In this document: in pieces, positions 1 through 8,178 of the stretch
Layout: every line of letters begins with the position of its first letter
Numbering within the stretch: position 1 is the stretch's first letter
From: Hyunsoonleella jejuensis
Lineage (GTDB): Bacteria; Bacteroidota; Bacteroidia; Flavobacteriales; Flavobacteriaceae
Direction of reading: 5' to 3'
DNA: 64,000 bases
NCBI RefSeq assembly: GCF_900111025.1
Contig: NZ_FOFN01000002.1
Location: 186,001 to 250,000 of the forward strand
Position numbers and translations under genes: made by a program
Notes under the pieces: model-generated
The model's input: only the letters and a program-made list of their open reading frames with translations
Databases searched by the model: none
Told to the model about the DNA's origin: nothing

Positions 1-51
1 GACAGATTTATTTAAAGCATTGAATATTTAATATAAGAAAGTTCAAACCAT

Positions 52-79
52 AAAAACCCCTTAGTTTAGAGGGGTTTTT
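52..79. terminator. Intrinsic terminator, probably bidirectional
   Basis: A 10-bp stem (AAAAACCCCT / AGGGGTTTTT) with an 8-nt loop is followed by a T-run on the plus strand and preceded by an A-run, so it can end transcription in both directions. It lies between a gene to the left of the window and the 3' end of the minus-strand nnr gene. Confidence 0.85.
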
Positions 80-150
80 TTATACCTTTTTTTAGGAAGT
101 AAATATGGTTCCATATTGTAATAGAGCGATGAGATGGAAATGTAAGTTCA

Positions 151-1722
151 TTAATTTTGCTGCTCTTTTTGCTGTTGCTCCGTCTCCTTTGCATGTTCTG
201 TTAGTTGCTCGGGTTGCTTAAATAAATCGATAAATGCCTCACCTAAATATTCTATTACATGACTTGCAATTAAACTTTGATACCCAAAATCTTCAACCGC
301 GATATCAGCAGATTTACCATGTAAATACACACCAAAAATGGCAGCTACAGAAGGATGGTAACCTTGAGCTATCAGTCCTGTAATGATTCCAGTAAGTACA
401 TCACCACTACCAGCTGTTGCCAGCCCCGGGTTTCCTGTAGTGTTTATATAAAGTTTTTCATTAAAAACAGTAATGGTGTTTGCACCTTTTATCACAACAA
501 TTAGCCCATACTTCTTTGAAAATGCTTTAACCTTATCTAGCTTATCAAAATCATCTTTCCACGCCCCTATCAAACGTTCTAATTCTTTAGGATGTGGCGT
601 TAAAATAGTGTTTTCGGGCAACAGTTTCAACAATGCTTTCTTTTTAGCTAGTATATTCAAACCATCAGCATCAATTACCAGAGGTACCTTGTTATCTTTT
701 AAGAAATTTTCAAAAGCTGTAATAGTTTGTTTATCAGTTCCCGCTCCAATTCCAAAGCCAATAACTGTTGGTTCTATTTCGAAATTTATAGCAGTAATTT
801 TTTCTTCATCATTATCTGTAATCACCATAGCTTCAGGAAACGATGCTTGTAAAGGCATATAACCGCATTTTGGCACATAAGCAGAGACCAAGCCAGCACC
901 TGCGGATAACGCCGCTCTACTGGTTAGGGTAACTGCTCCAATTTTTCCGTAGCTCCCACCAATAATCAATGCATGACCAAATTGACCTTTATGTGAAAAT
1001 TTATCTCGAGCCTTGTAATTTGGTAACACTTCGTGCTTAGCAATGAGTTGTACTTCAGTTTCTGTGGTGTACAAGTATTCTGGATCTAAGCCAATATCTA
1101 AAATTTCCCATTGCACGGTGTATTTAGCTGTTTCAGGTAGGAAAAACACCAACTTAGGCGAGGCAAAACTTAACGTAAAACCAGCATAAACAACAGCTTC
1201 TGGGTCTTCAACAGCTTTGTCTGTGTATAGTCCCGAGGGAATATCTACAGACATTGTAAAGGCCTTTGTGGTTTTAAAATGCTGGAATAATTGTTTTACC
1301 CAATCGTCCACTGGTCTATTTAAGCCAATACCAAATACAGCATCAACGATAATGTCGTTAGGATGAATCTCTGGAAAATCCTCTGCACATTTTAAAAGCC
1401 TTGGCCATTTTTTAGTGGTATTTTTAATTCTATCGTAATTAATCAAAAAATCTTTAGAACGTTTATCGCTATAGTTCACCACGTATGTGTGTACATTATA
1501 ACCGTGCGTAACTAAATGGCGAGCCAAAACCAAACCATCTCCTCCGTTATTGCCAATACCACAAAACACATGCACTGGTACTTGGGCCCCTTGCATACGC
1601 ATGTGCATCCAATTAAAAATTTGGGTGCCTGCACGCTCCATTAATTCTGTTGAAGTAATATTTTGTCGTTCTGCCGTTAACTTATCACCTAAATAAATCT
1701 GCTCTCTAGAAAATATTTTCAT
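151..1722 (-). CDS. nnr: Bifunctional NAD(P)H-hydrate epimerase / ADP-dependent NAD(P)H-hydrate dehydratase
   Basis: Repairs hydrated NADH and NADPH (NADHX, NADPHX) in the cytoplasm. The N-terminal half (about residues 1-215) is a YjeF_N epimerase domain with the NNGGDGLVLARHL motif near residues 58-70. The C-terminal half is a ribokinase-like dehydratase with HPKE and the conserved AGSGDVLTG loop, which carries the catalytic Asp, around residue 445. The 523-aa length fits the two-domain fusion family. The last dozen residues are a Q/E-rich tail with no obvious role. The ATG at 1722 gives a direct match to the family N-terminus. It stands alone, divergent from the thr operon, and ends at the bidirectional terminator at 52-79. 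Confidence 0.93.
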   Translation of the reverse strand: MKIFSREQIYLGDKLTAERQNITSTELMERAGTQIFNWMHMRMQGAQVPVHVFCGIGNNGGDGLVLARHLVTHGYNVHTYVVNYSDKRSKDFLINYDRIKNTTKKWPRLLKCAEDFPEIHPNDIIVDAVFGIGLNRPVDDWVKQLFQHFKTTKAFTMSVDIPSGLYTDKAVEDPEAVVYAGFTLSFASPKLVFFLPETAKYTVQWEILDIGLDPEYLYTTETEVQLIAKHEVLPNYKARDKFSHKGQFGHALIIGGSYGKIGAVTLTSRAALSAGAGLVSAYVPKCGYMPLQASFPEAMVITDNDEEKITAINFEIEPTVIGFGIGAGTDKQTITAFENFLKDNKVPLVIDADGLNILAKKKALLKLLPENTILTPHPKELERLIGAWKDDFDKLDKVKAFSKKYGLIVVIKGANTITVFNEKLYINTTGNPGLATAGSGDVLTGIITGLIAQGYHPSVAAIFGVYLHGKSADIAVEDFGYQSLIASHVIEYLGEAFIDLFKQPEQLTEHAKETEQQQKEQQN

Positions 1723-1818
1723 AAAAACTGTATTATTGATTTTTCAATTCCTGCCACTTATAGTCGATTATTTTAAACGAAAAATTGGTGATTATAAGAA
1801 TATTGCAAAAAAATAGTT

Positions 1819-1853
1819 TTTGTTTTTTTATTAGGTTAAAAATAATACTTTTG
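1819..1853 (+). promoter_or_regulatory. Promoter of the threonine operon
   Basis: A TTTG at 1819-1822 (-33-like) lies 23 nt before TACTTTTG at 1846-1853, which matches the Bacteroidota -7 consensus TAnnTTTG. Transcription should start near 1858-1862, about 12 nt before the leader-peptide ATG at 1873 and about 195 nt before thrA. The box match is seen; the activity is inferred. Confidence 0.55.
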
Positions 1854-1872
1854 ATGTGTTTATATCACGAAA

Positions 1873-1974
1873 ATGATTCATTTAGGCCAAAATATAAATT
1901 TCAATGCACTTTCTACAAGTGCTGCTTCTATTTTTGCTACAACTACAAATACCACAACCCTTTGGGGTTACTAG
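1873..1974 (+). CDS. thrL: Thr operon leader peptide (33 aa)
   Basis: A 33-codon ORF lies just after the predicted promoter and 82 nt before thrA. Its C-terminal part reads TTTNTTTLWGY: six of seven consecutive codons (23-29) are Thr, and there is a seventh Thr at codon 15. This is the pattern of a threonine attenuation leader such as enterobacterial thrL: scarce charged tRNA-Thr would stall the ribosome there and alter the downstream RNA fold. A short hairpin (AACCC / GGGTT, 1956-1969) overlaps the Thr-Leu-Trp-Gly codons. No Shine-Dalgarno is visible, as is normal for this phylum. The amino-acid pattern is directly seen; the regulatory role is inferred from position and composition. Confidence 0.75.
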   Translation: MIHLGQNINFNALSTSAASIFATTTNTTTLWGY

Positions 1975-1998
1975 TTATATATTTTTCAGGCTTTTCGT

Positions 1999-2022
1999 GT
2001 AATTTTTACAATTACATCTTTT
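1999..2022 (+). terminator. Weak attenuator-like hairpin before thrA
   Basis: A 6-bp perfect stem (GTAATT / AATTAC, loop TTTAC) extends by one A-T and one G-U pair and is followed by CTTTTC. It lies between the thrL stop and the thrA start, where an attenuator would be expected. The stem has no G+C-rich core and the T-run is short, so it would be a weak terminator. The real switch may use another fold or another mechanism. Confidence 0.3.
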
Positions 2023-2056
2023 CAAATTTTACGTTTAAATTTCAATTCATTAGAAA

Positions 2057-4501
2057 ATGAAAGTTTTAAAATTCGGAGGAACTTCGGTAGGTTCCTCAAA
2101 AAATATAAATAAGGTTATTGACATTTTAGATGCTTACGCAAAAGACAGCAAAGTAATTTGTGTGGTATCAGCAATTGGTGGTATAACTGATAAATTATTG
2201 CTTGCAGGTCAGCAGGCGCAAGCGAAGGACAACAGTTTTAAAGATACCTTAAAAGGTATAAAGGATACGCATTTTTCCATTATAAAGAAATTAAATCCCG
2301 ATAACAATGCAGCAATTTTAGCTTATGCGGAAGATAAGCTAAATGCACTAAATAGTTTGCTGGACGGTATTTTTTTAATTAATGAAATCTCTCCAAAGAC
2401 CTCTGATAAATTAGTAAGTTTTGGCGAGTTGCTTTCCTCTTTTATTATTGCCGAAACCATGAAAAACAGAAGGCTTTTAGCAAAAAGAAAAAATACTCAA
2501 GAACTTATTGTAACGAACTCTAATTTTACAAAAGCTGAAGTAGATTACAGCGTTACAAATACTAATCTTAAAGAATATTTTAAAACTGCTGAAGAAAGCA
2601 TCACTATTCTACCTGGATTTATTGCTAATTCAGCACTTGGAGAGCAAACTACTCTTGGACGTGGAGGTTCGGATTTTACTGCTGCAATTGTTGCCGCCGC
2701 GTTAAAAGTAGAACAATTAGAAATTTGGACAGACGTTAGCGGCATGTTTACTACCAATCCAAAATTAGTAAAGCAAGCACGCCCAATCCAAACCATTTCG
2801 TATCGAGAAGCCATGGAGCTATCGCATTTCGGTGCTAAAGTTCTATATCCGCCAACTGTACAACCAGTTTTAGATTTAGACATACCTATTCACATTAAAA
2901 ACACCATGGTGCCCGAAGCTATTGGCACCATTATTTCTAAGGATGCCAGTGGCACTAGTTCTCCTGTAAAAGGCATCAGCAATATTTCAAATATTGCATT
3001 GTTGACGCTTCAGGGCAGTGGTATGGTGGGTATTCCTGGGTTCTCAAAACGTTTGTTTGAAACCCTTTCCAACGAAAAAATAAATGTAATTTTAATTACG
3101 CAAGCATCTTCAGAACATTCTATTTGTTTAGGTATTGAAGCCAAGGACGTAGAAATTGCTAAAACCGCAATAGACATTACATTTGTAAACGAAATTGCGC
3201 TTCATAAAATTGAACCCTTAATTGTTGAAACTGGTTTATCTATTGTCGCACTTGTTGGTGATAACATGAAAAATCATCAAGGGATAAGCGGCAAAATGTT
3301 TTCATCTTTAGGAAAAAACAATATCAATATTAGGGCTATCGCCCAAGGTGCTTCAGAACGAAATATCTCTATTGTTATTGAAGAAGGCGATGTGAAGAAG
3401 GCGTTGAATACGCTGCATGAAACATTTTTTGAAAGTATCACAAAACAGTTAAATGTATTTATTACTGGCGTAGGCAATGTTGGTGAGCGCTTGGTAGAAC
3501 AAATAAAACAACAGAAAAAATATCTCAAGGAAAATCTTAAAATAAACCTTCGGGTGGCTGGATTGTCTAACTCCAGAACTATGATTTTTGATGAAGATGG
3601 TATTAATTTAAAACAGTGGAAGGCTCAATTAGCCAACGGAGAAAAGGCGTCTTTAAATGGTTTTTTTGAAAAGGCCAAAGCGTTAAACCTACGCAACAGC
3701 ATATTTGTGGATGTTACCGCAAATAAGGAGGTTACTAATTTTTACGAAAACTATTTAAGAGAAAGCATTGCGATTGTGGCATGTAATAAAATTGCCTGCT
3801 CTAGTGCATTTGATAATTACAAAGAACTGAAGCGATTATCTTTAAAATACAATGCGCCATTTTTATTTGAAACCAATGTGGGCGCAGGTTTACCAATAAT
3901 TGACACTTTAGGTAATTTAATGGCTTCAGGCGATAAGGTAACATCAATTCAAGCCGTATTATCAGGTAGTTTAAATTTTGTTTTTAATAACTTCGATGAT
4001 TCAACAAAGTTTTATGATATTGTAAAACAGGCTGCTGCAGAGGGCTATACCGAACCAGATCCGAGAATTGATTTAAGCGGTGTTGATGTTGCAAGAAAAA
4101 TTTTAATTTTGGCTAGGGAAAGTGGTTTAGAGATGGATTTAGAAGATATAGAGAATATTCCATTTTTATCCAAAGCAGGGATAGAAAGTGGCTCTGTTGA
4201 TGATTTTTATAAAACCCTAATTGATGACGAAGCACACTACCAAAAGTTATATGCTTCGGCTAAGGCAAATAACTGTCAACTAAAATATGTAGCTAAATTA
4301 GATAAAGGAAAAGCCAGTGTGAGTTTACAGGAAATTCCTGAAGGTCATCCGTTTTACAATTTAAAAGGAAGCGATAATATTGTGATGTTTTATACTGAAC
4401 GCTATTCGCAGCAACCTATGATTATTAAAGGCGCTGGTGCTGGTGCCGATGTTACCGCCTCTGGTTTATTTGCAGATATTATCAGATTAGGAAACAATTA
4501 A
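2057..4501 (+). CDS. thrA: Bifunctional aspartokinase / homoserine dehydrogenase
   Basis: Catalyses the first and third steps from aspartate to threonine and methionine: phosphorylation of aspartate and NAD(P)H-dependent reduction of aspartate semialdehyde to homoserine. The aspartokinase domain starts with KFGGTS (residues 5-10) and has GRGGSDFTA near residue 200. A regulatory ACT-containing region follows (about 305-455). The homoserine dehydrogenase domain starts at the Rossmann motif FITGVGNVGERLV near residue 467. The 814-aa length is normal for ThrA-type fusions. It is the first structural gene of thrABC and is preceded by the Thr-rich leader, which implies control by threonine supply in addition to likely allosteric inhibition. 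Confidence 0.96.
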   Translation: MKVLKFGGTSVGSSKNINKVIDILDAYAKDSKVICVVSAIGGITDKLLLAGQQAQAKDNSFKDTLKGIKDTHFSIIKKLNPDNNAAILAYAEDKLNALNSLLDGIFLINEISPKTSDKLVSFGELLSSFIIAETMKNRRLLAKRKNTQELIVTNSNFTKAEVDYSVTNTNLKEYFKTAEESITILPGFIANSALGEQTTLGRGGSDFTAAIVAAALKVEQLEIWTDVSGMFTTNPKLVKQARPIQTISYREAMELSHFGAKVLYPPTVQPVLDLDIPIHIKNTMVPEAIGTIISKDASGTSSPVKGISNISNIALLTLQGSGMVGIPGFSKRLFETLSNEKINVILITQASSEHSICLGIEAKDVEIAKTAIDITFVNEIALHKIEPLIVETGLSIVALVGDNMKNHQGISGKMFSSLGKNNINIRAIAQGASERNISIVIEEGDVKKALNTLHETFFESITKQLNVFITGVGNVGERLVEQIKQQKKYLKENLKINLRVAGLSNSRTMIFDEDGINLKQWKAQLANGEKASLNGFFEKAKALNLRNSIFVDVTANKEVTNFYENYLRESIAIVACNKIACSSAFDNYKELKRLSLKYNAPFLFETNVGAGLPIIDTLGNLMASGDKVTSIQAVLSGSLNFVFNNFDDSTKFYDIVKQAAAEGYTEPDPRIDLSGVDVARKILILARESGLEMDLEDIENIPFLSKAGIESGSVDDFYKTLIDDEAHYQKLYASAKANNCQLKYVAKLDKGKASVSLQEIPEGHPFYNLKGSDNIVMFYTERYSQQPMIIKGAGAGADVTASGLFADIIRLGNN

Positions 4502-4598
4502 ATTTGGTCTAAGGTAACTTTGATAAATAAAAATGGAATTACACAAAAATAGTGCTATATCTTGCTCAAGTGCCGCCGAAAACTATTTAATAAATAAG

Positions 4599-5522
4599 AT
4601 GAACGAAATAAGAATATTTTCTCCAGCTACCGTGGCAAATGTATCCTGTGGTTTTGATGTTATGGGCTTTTGTTTGGACAATGTTGGCGATGAGATGGTG
4701 ATTCGCAAAATTGACAAGAAAGGCATTTACATATCTCATATTGAAGGGTTTGATTTGCCTTTGGAAGTAAAATTAAATGTTGCTGGGGTTTCCGCTTTAG
4801 CAATGTACGATACGCTTAATGTAGATTTTGGTTTTGAAATTGAAATTTATAAAAACATAAAACCAGGAAGTGGCATTGGCAGTAGCGCAGCAAGCGCAGT
4901 AGGAAGTGTTTTTGGTATGAATGAACTTATAGGAAGGCCGTTTAACAAAACTCAATTAACAGAATTTGCAATTAAAGGTGAAGCCATTGCAAGTAAATGT
5001 GAGCATGCGGACAATCTAGCCCCTGCCCTTTTTGGAGGATTTACATTAGTAAAGAGTGTATCACCATTAGAGGTTTTAGAAATACCAACACCAAAGGATT
5101 TGTTCGCTACCATTATTCATCCGCAAATAGAAATAAAAACCTCTGAGTCTCGAGGCGCATTACCAAAACAAGTAGATTTAAGTGATGCCATTACACAATG
5201 GGCAAACTTAGGAAGTTTTGTACATGCACTCCATACCAGCAATTACGAACTAATAAAAAGATCGTTAAAAGATATTATTATAGAGCCCCATAGGAGCAAA
5301 TTAATTCCACTATTTGCCGAAGTTAAGAGTGCCACTCTAGATGTTGGCGCTTTAGGCTGTGGCATTTCTGGTTCTGGACCTTCCATTTTTGCATTAAGCA
5401 AAGGTTTGGATACTGCAAACAACGTAAAGAAAACTATGGAAAATGTATATTCAGATTTAGTAATAGATTACGATATACATGTTTCAAAAATTAATACTGA
5501 AGGCGTAAAGATTATTACTTAG
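4599..5522 (+). CDS. thrB: Homoserine kinase
   Basis: GHMP-family kinase that phosphorylates homoserine with ATP. It opens with the family-typical SPATVANVSCGFD, and the phosphate loop PGSGIGSSAAS lies near residues 90-100. A C-terminal GHMP region contains GCGISGSGPS. The frame is open upstream to an ATG at 4533, but that 22-residue extension is not family-like, so the ATG at 4599 is preferred, giving 307 aa. A gap of 97 nt follows thrA, and thrC starts 107 nt downstream. The order thrA-thrB-thrC suggests one operon, although these gaps are wider than usual. Confidence 0.95.
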   Translation: MNEIRIFSPATVANVSCGFDVMGFCLDNVGDEMVIRKIDKKGIYISHIEGFDLPLEVKLNVAGVSALAMYDTLNVDFGFEIEIYKNIKPGSGIGSSAASAVGSVFGMNELIGRPFNKTQLTEFAIKGEAIASKCEHADNLAPALFGGFTLVKSVSPLEVLEIPTPKDLFATIIHPQIEIKTSESRGALPKQVDLSDAITQWANLGSFVHALHTSNYELIKRSLKDIIIEPHRSKLIPLFAEVKSATLDVGALGCGISGSGPSIFALSKGLDTANNVKKTMENVYSDLVIDYDIHVSKINTEGVKIIT

Positions 5523-5629
5523 GTTTAGATAAATCTCCTTGAGGCCTTCTAATAGTTCTCGGGACGACCAATCTCAAAAATTTCAATGTATTTAAAATTA
5601 AATGTCTTCTTCTACAGAAATAACAACAC

Positions 5630-6922
5630 ATGAATTACTATTCACTAAATAAAAAAGCACCTAAATCAACATTTAAAAATGCAGTAATAAAAGGTTTAGC
5701 ACCAGATAAAGGCTTATATTTCCCAGAACATATTACGCCTTTACCTAAAGCTTTTTTTGAAAATATTGATAGCCTTTCATACCCTGAAATAGCATTTGAA
5801 GCTATTAAACAATTTATAAGTCCTGAAATCCCCGAAGCACAATTAAAGACGATTGTGGAAGAGACGTTGTCTTTCGATTTTCCAATTGTAAAACTAAATG
5901 ATAGCATTTCCACGCTAGAGTTATTTCATGGGCCAACCATGGCTTTTAAGGACGTTGGTGCGCGATTTATGGCACGATGCTTAGGGTATTTTAATCAGGA
6001 TAATGACAAGGAGGTTACCGTATTAGTTGCAACCTCTGGAGATACTGGTGGCGCTGTGGCTAATGGATTTTTAGGAGTAAAAGGTGTTAAGGTGGTTATA
6101 CTTTATCCTAGCGGAAAAGTGAGCGATATACAAGAAAAACAATTGACCACATTAGGGCAAAATATAACAGCGCTCGAAGTAAATGGTACGTTTGATGATT
6201 GTCAGGCCATGGTAAAAACGGCATTTTTAGATGAAGCTTTAACTAAACAAATGCAATTAACTTCTGCGAACTCCATAAATGTGGCACGTTGGTTACCGCA
6301 ATTATTCTATTTTATGTTTGCTTACAAACAGCTACATAACGATTATGATAATATTGTATTTTCGGTTCCTAGCGGTAATTTTGGCAACATTTGTGCAGGT
6401 ATGATGGCACAACAATTAGGGCTTCCCATTAAGCATTTTGTAGCATCAAATAATGAAAATAATGTTGTAACGCGTTATTTAATATCTCAACTTTATGAGC
6501 CAAAACCGTCCATACAAACCATTAGTAATGCTATGGATGTTGGGGCACCAAGCAACTTTATTCGTATTCAGGAAATTTACAAAAACAAGTTTGAGACACT
6601 AAAAGAGAACATATCGTCGTATAGTTTTACAGATGAAGAAACAAAAGATGCTATGTTAGAAATGTATAACGATTTTGATTATGTAGCAGATCCACATGGC
6701 GCTGTAGGCTATTTAGGATGTAAAGCCTATTTAGAGGAAAATACCAATGCACATTGTGTATTTCTAGAAACTGCACACCCTACTAAGTTTTTAGACGTAG
6801 TTGAAGCGGTTATTGAAGAGAAACAAGCGCTACCAGAACAAATTCAATCCGTTATGGGTAAAGAGAAAGTTGCTACTAAAATTTCGGCATACGAGGATTT
6901 GAAGCGTTTCCTATTACACTAG
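5630..6922 (+). CDS. thrC: Threonine synthase
   Basis: PLP-dependent enzyme that converts O-phosphohomoserine to threonine, the last step of the operon. The N-terminal Thr_synth domain starts YYSLNKKAP. The PLP lysine is K107 in GPTMAFKDVGARF, and the phosphate-binding loop reads TSGDTGGAVANGF near residues 135-147. The PSGNFGN motif lies near residue 245. At 430 aa it is the usual bacterial length. It converges on bshA with only 22 nt between the two stops and no clear terminator. Confidence 0.95.
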   Translation: MNYYSLNKKAPKSTFKNAVIKGLAPDKGLYFPEHITPLPKAFFENIDSLSYPEIAFEAIKQFISPEIPEAQLKTIVEETLSFDFPIVKLNDSISTLELFHGPTMAFKDVGARFMARCLGYFNQDNDKEVTVLVATSGDTGGAVANGFLGVKGVKVVILYPSGKVSDIQEKQLTTLGQNITALEVNGTFDDCQAMVKTAFLDEALTKQMQLTSANSINVARWLPQLFYFMFAYKQLHNDYDNIVFSVPSGNFGNICAGMMAQQLGLPIKHFVASNNENNVVTRYLISQLYEPKPSIQTISNAMDVGAPSNFIRIQEIYKNKFETLKENISSYSFTDEETKDAMLEMYNDFDYVADPHGAVGYLGCKAYLEENTNAHCVFLETAHPTKFLDVVEAVIEEKQALPEQIQSVMGKEKVATKISAYEDLKRFLLH

Positions 6923-6944
6923 AACGCCATAACAGAACTATAAA

Positions 6945-8081
6945 CTATAACACCAGACATTTGGACAATGTATCTTGGTAGATAGCTTCATATTGAGGTA
7001 CTATTGCATGCAAATCAAATCTCAAAGCTTCTGTTCTAGCGTTATGCTTAAATGATTTTAAACGTTTTTCATCCCCTAGGATGTAAAGTGCGTTTTTAAT
7101 CATATCATCAATATCGCCTACATCACTTAAATAACCAGAAACACCATGAGTGTTAACCTCAGGAATACCGCCTGTATTACTTGAAATAACGGCCACACCC
7201 GAGGCCATAGCCTCTAAAGCGGCCAAACCAAAGCTTTCGGTCTGCGATGGCAATAAAAACAAGTCGCTAAAACATAGAATTTTATCAATTTCGTTACTTC
7301 TTCCAAAGAAAATTACCTTATCCAAAATTCCTAAATCCCGACATTGGTTCTCTATATTTTCTTTTTCAGGCCCCTCGCCTATAAACATCAATTTTGCAGG
7401 CATTTCCTTCTGGATACCGTAAAACACCTTGATAACATCTTGAACACGTTTTACAGGTCGCAAATTACTAATATGTGTAATAATTTTTTCGTCATCTTCT
7501 GCCATCATACCTCTTTGGCAATCGGTAAAACTATGATTATATTTATCTAAATCTATAAAATTAGGAACCACATGAATATTGTTCTTAATGTCAAATAAGC
7601 GTAGTGTATCTTCTTTCAAACTTTGTGACACAGCAGTCACCGCATCAGATTTATTAATACTAAAGGTTACTGCGGGCTTGTAGAACGGGTGACTTCCCAC
7701 TAGGGTAATATCTGTACCATGAAGCGTTGTAACTATTGGTAAATGAATACCCTCTTCCTGTAACATTTTTTTAGCCATATAAGCCGCATACGCATGAGGA
7801 ATAGCGTAATGCACATGTAAAATCTCAATTTTATGTAACTTAACCATATCTACCAATTTACTAGACAGTGCTAGTTCATAAGGCTGATAATGAAATAACG
7901 GATACTCAGGAACATTTACTTCATGATAATGCACATGATTGCTTAACAGTTCTAGTCTAACCGGTTGATTATAGGTTATGAAATGAATTTCATGACCACG
8001 TTTAGAAAGTTCTAAACCTAATTCTGTTGCCACAACACCACTACCGCCAAATGTTGGATAACAAACAATTCCTATTTTCAT
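6945..8081 (-). CDS. bshA: N-acetyl-alpha-D-glucosaminyl L-malate synthase
   Basis: First enzyme of bacillithiol synthesis: a GT-B fold, family GT4 glycosyltransferase that joins L-malate to UDP-GlcNAc. Seen: the N-terminal glycine loop in YPTFGGSGVVATELG, the TTLHGTDITLVGSHPF block, HISNLRPVKR at the start of the C-terminal domain, and the retaining-transferase E-x7-E motif in ESFGLAALEAMASG. The 378-aa length matches BshA. The YpdA-type bacillithiol disulfide reductase at 43.9 kb supports this name over a generic glycosyltransferase. It is followed on the same strand (upstream) by the GH3 fusion gene, 97 nt away. Confidence 0.92.
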   Translation of the reverse strand: MKIGIVCYPTFGGSGVVATELGLELSKRGHEIHFITYNQPVRLELLSNHVHYHEVNVPEYPLFHYQPYELALSSKLVDMVKLHKIEILHVHYAIPHAYAAYMAKKMLQEEGIHLPIVTTLHGTDITLVGSHPFYKPAVTFSINKSDAVTAVSQSLKEDTLRLFDIKNNIHVVPNFIDLDKYNHSFTDCQRGMMAEDDEKIITHISNLRPVKRVQDVIKVFYGIQKEMPAKLMFIGEGPEKENIENQCRDLGILDKVIFFGRSNEIDKILCFSDLFLLPSQTESFGLAALEAMASGVAVISSNTGGIPEVNTHGVSGYLSDVGDIDDMIKNALYILGDEKRLKSFKHNARTEALRFDLHAIVPQYEAIYQDTLSKCLVL

Positions 8082-8178
8082 ATATTTTGTTTTAAGTGTA
8101 TTAAGTTACATGTGCCAAAGCTTAGTTGATACTAAACTTTAAACGCGTATAACTTAAAACTTTAAGTACTTTAATTTA

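Noticed and set aside
1785-2060. 91-codon plus-strand frame running up to the thrA start
   Set aside because: Its translation is low-complexity (runs of Phe, Cys, Tyr, Asn) and it overlaps the Thr-rich leader in another frame; the leader explains the region better.
4533-4598. Upstream ATG of thrB giving 22 extra residues
   Set aside because: The extension has no homoserine-kinase character; the family N-terminus begins at the ATG at 4599.
5523-5629. Possible degenerate REP-like palindrome (ctcgggacgacc) between thrB and thrC
   Set aside because: Only a partial resemblance and no clear inverted repeat; not enough to call a repeat.
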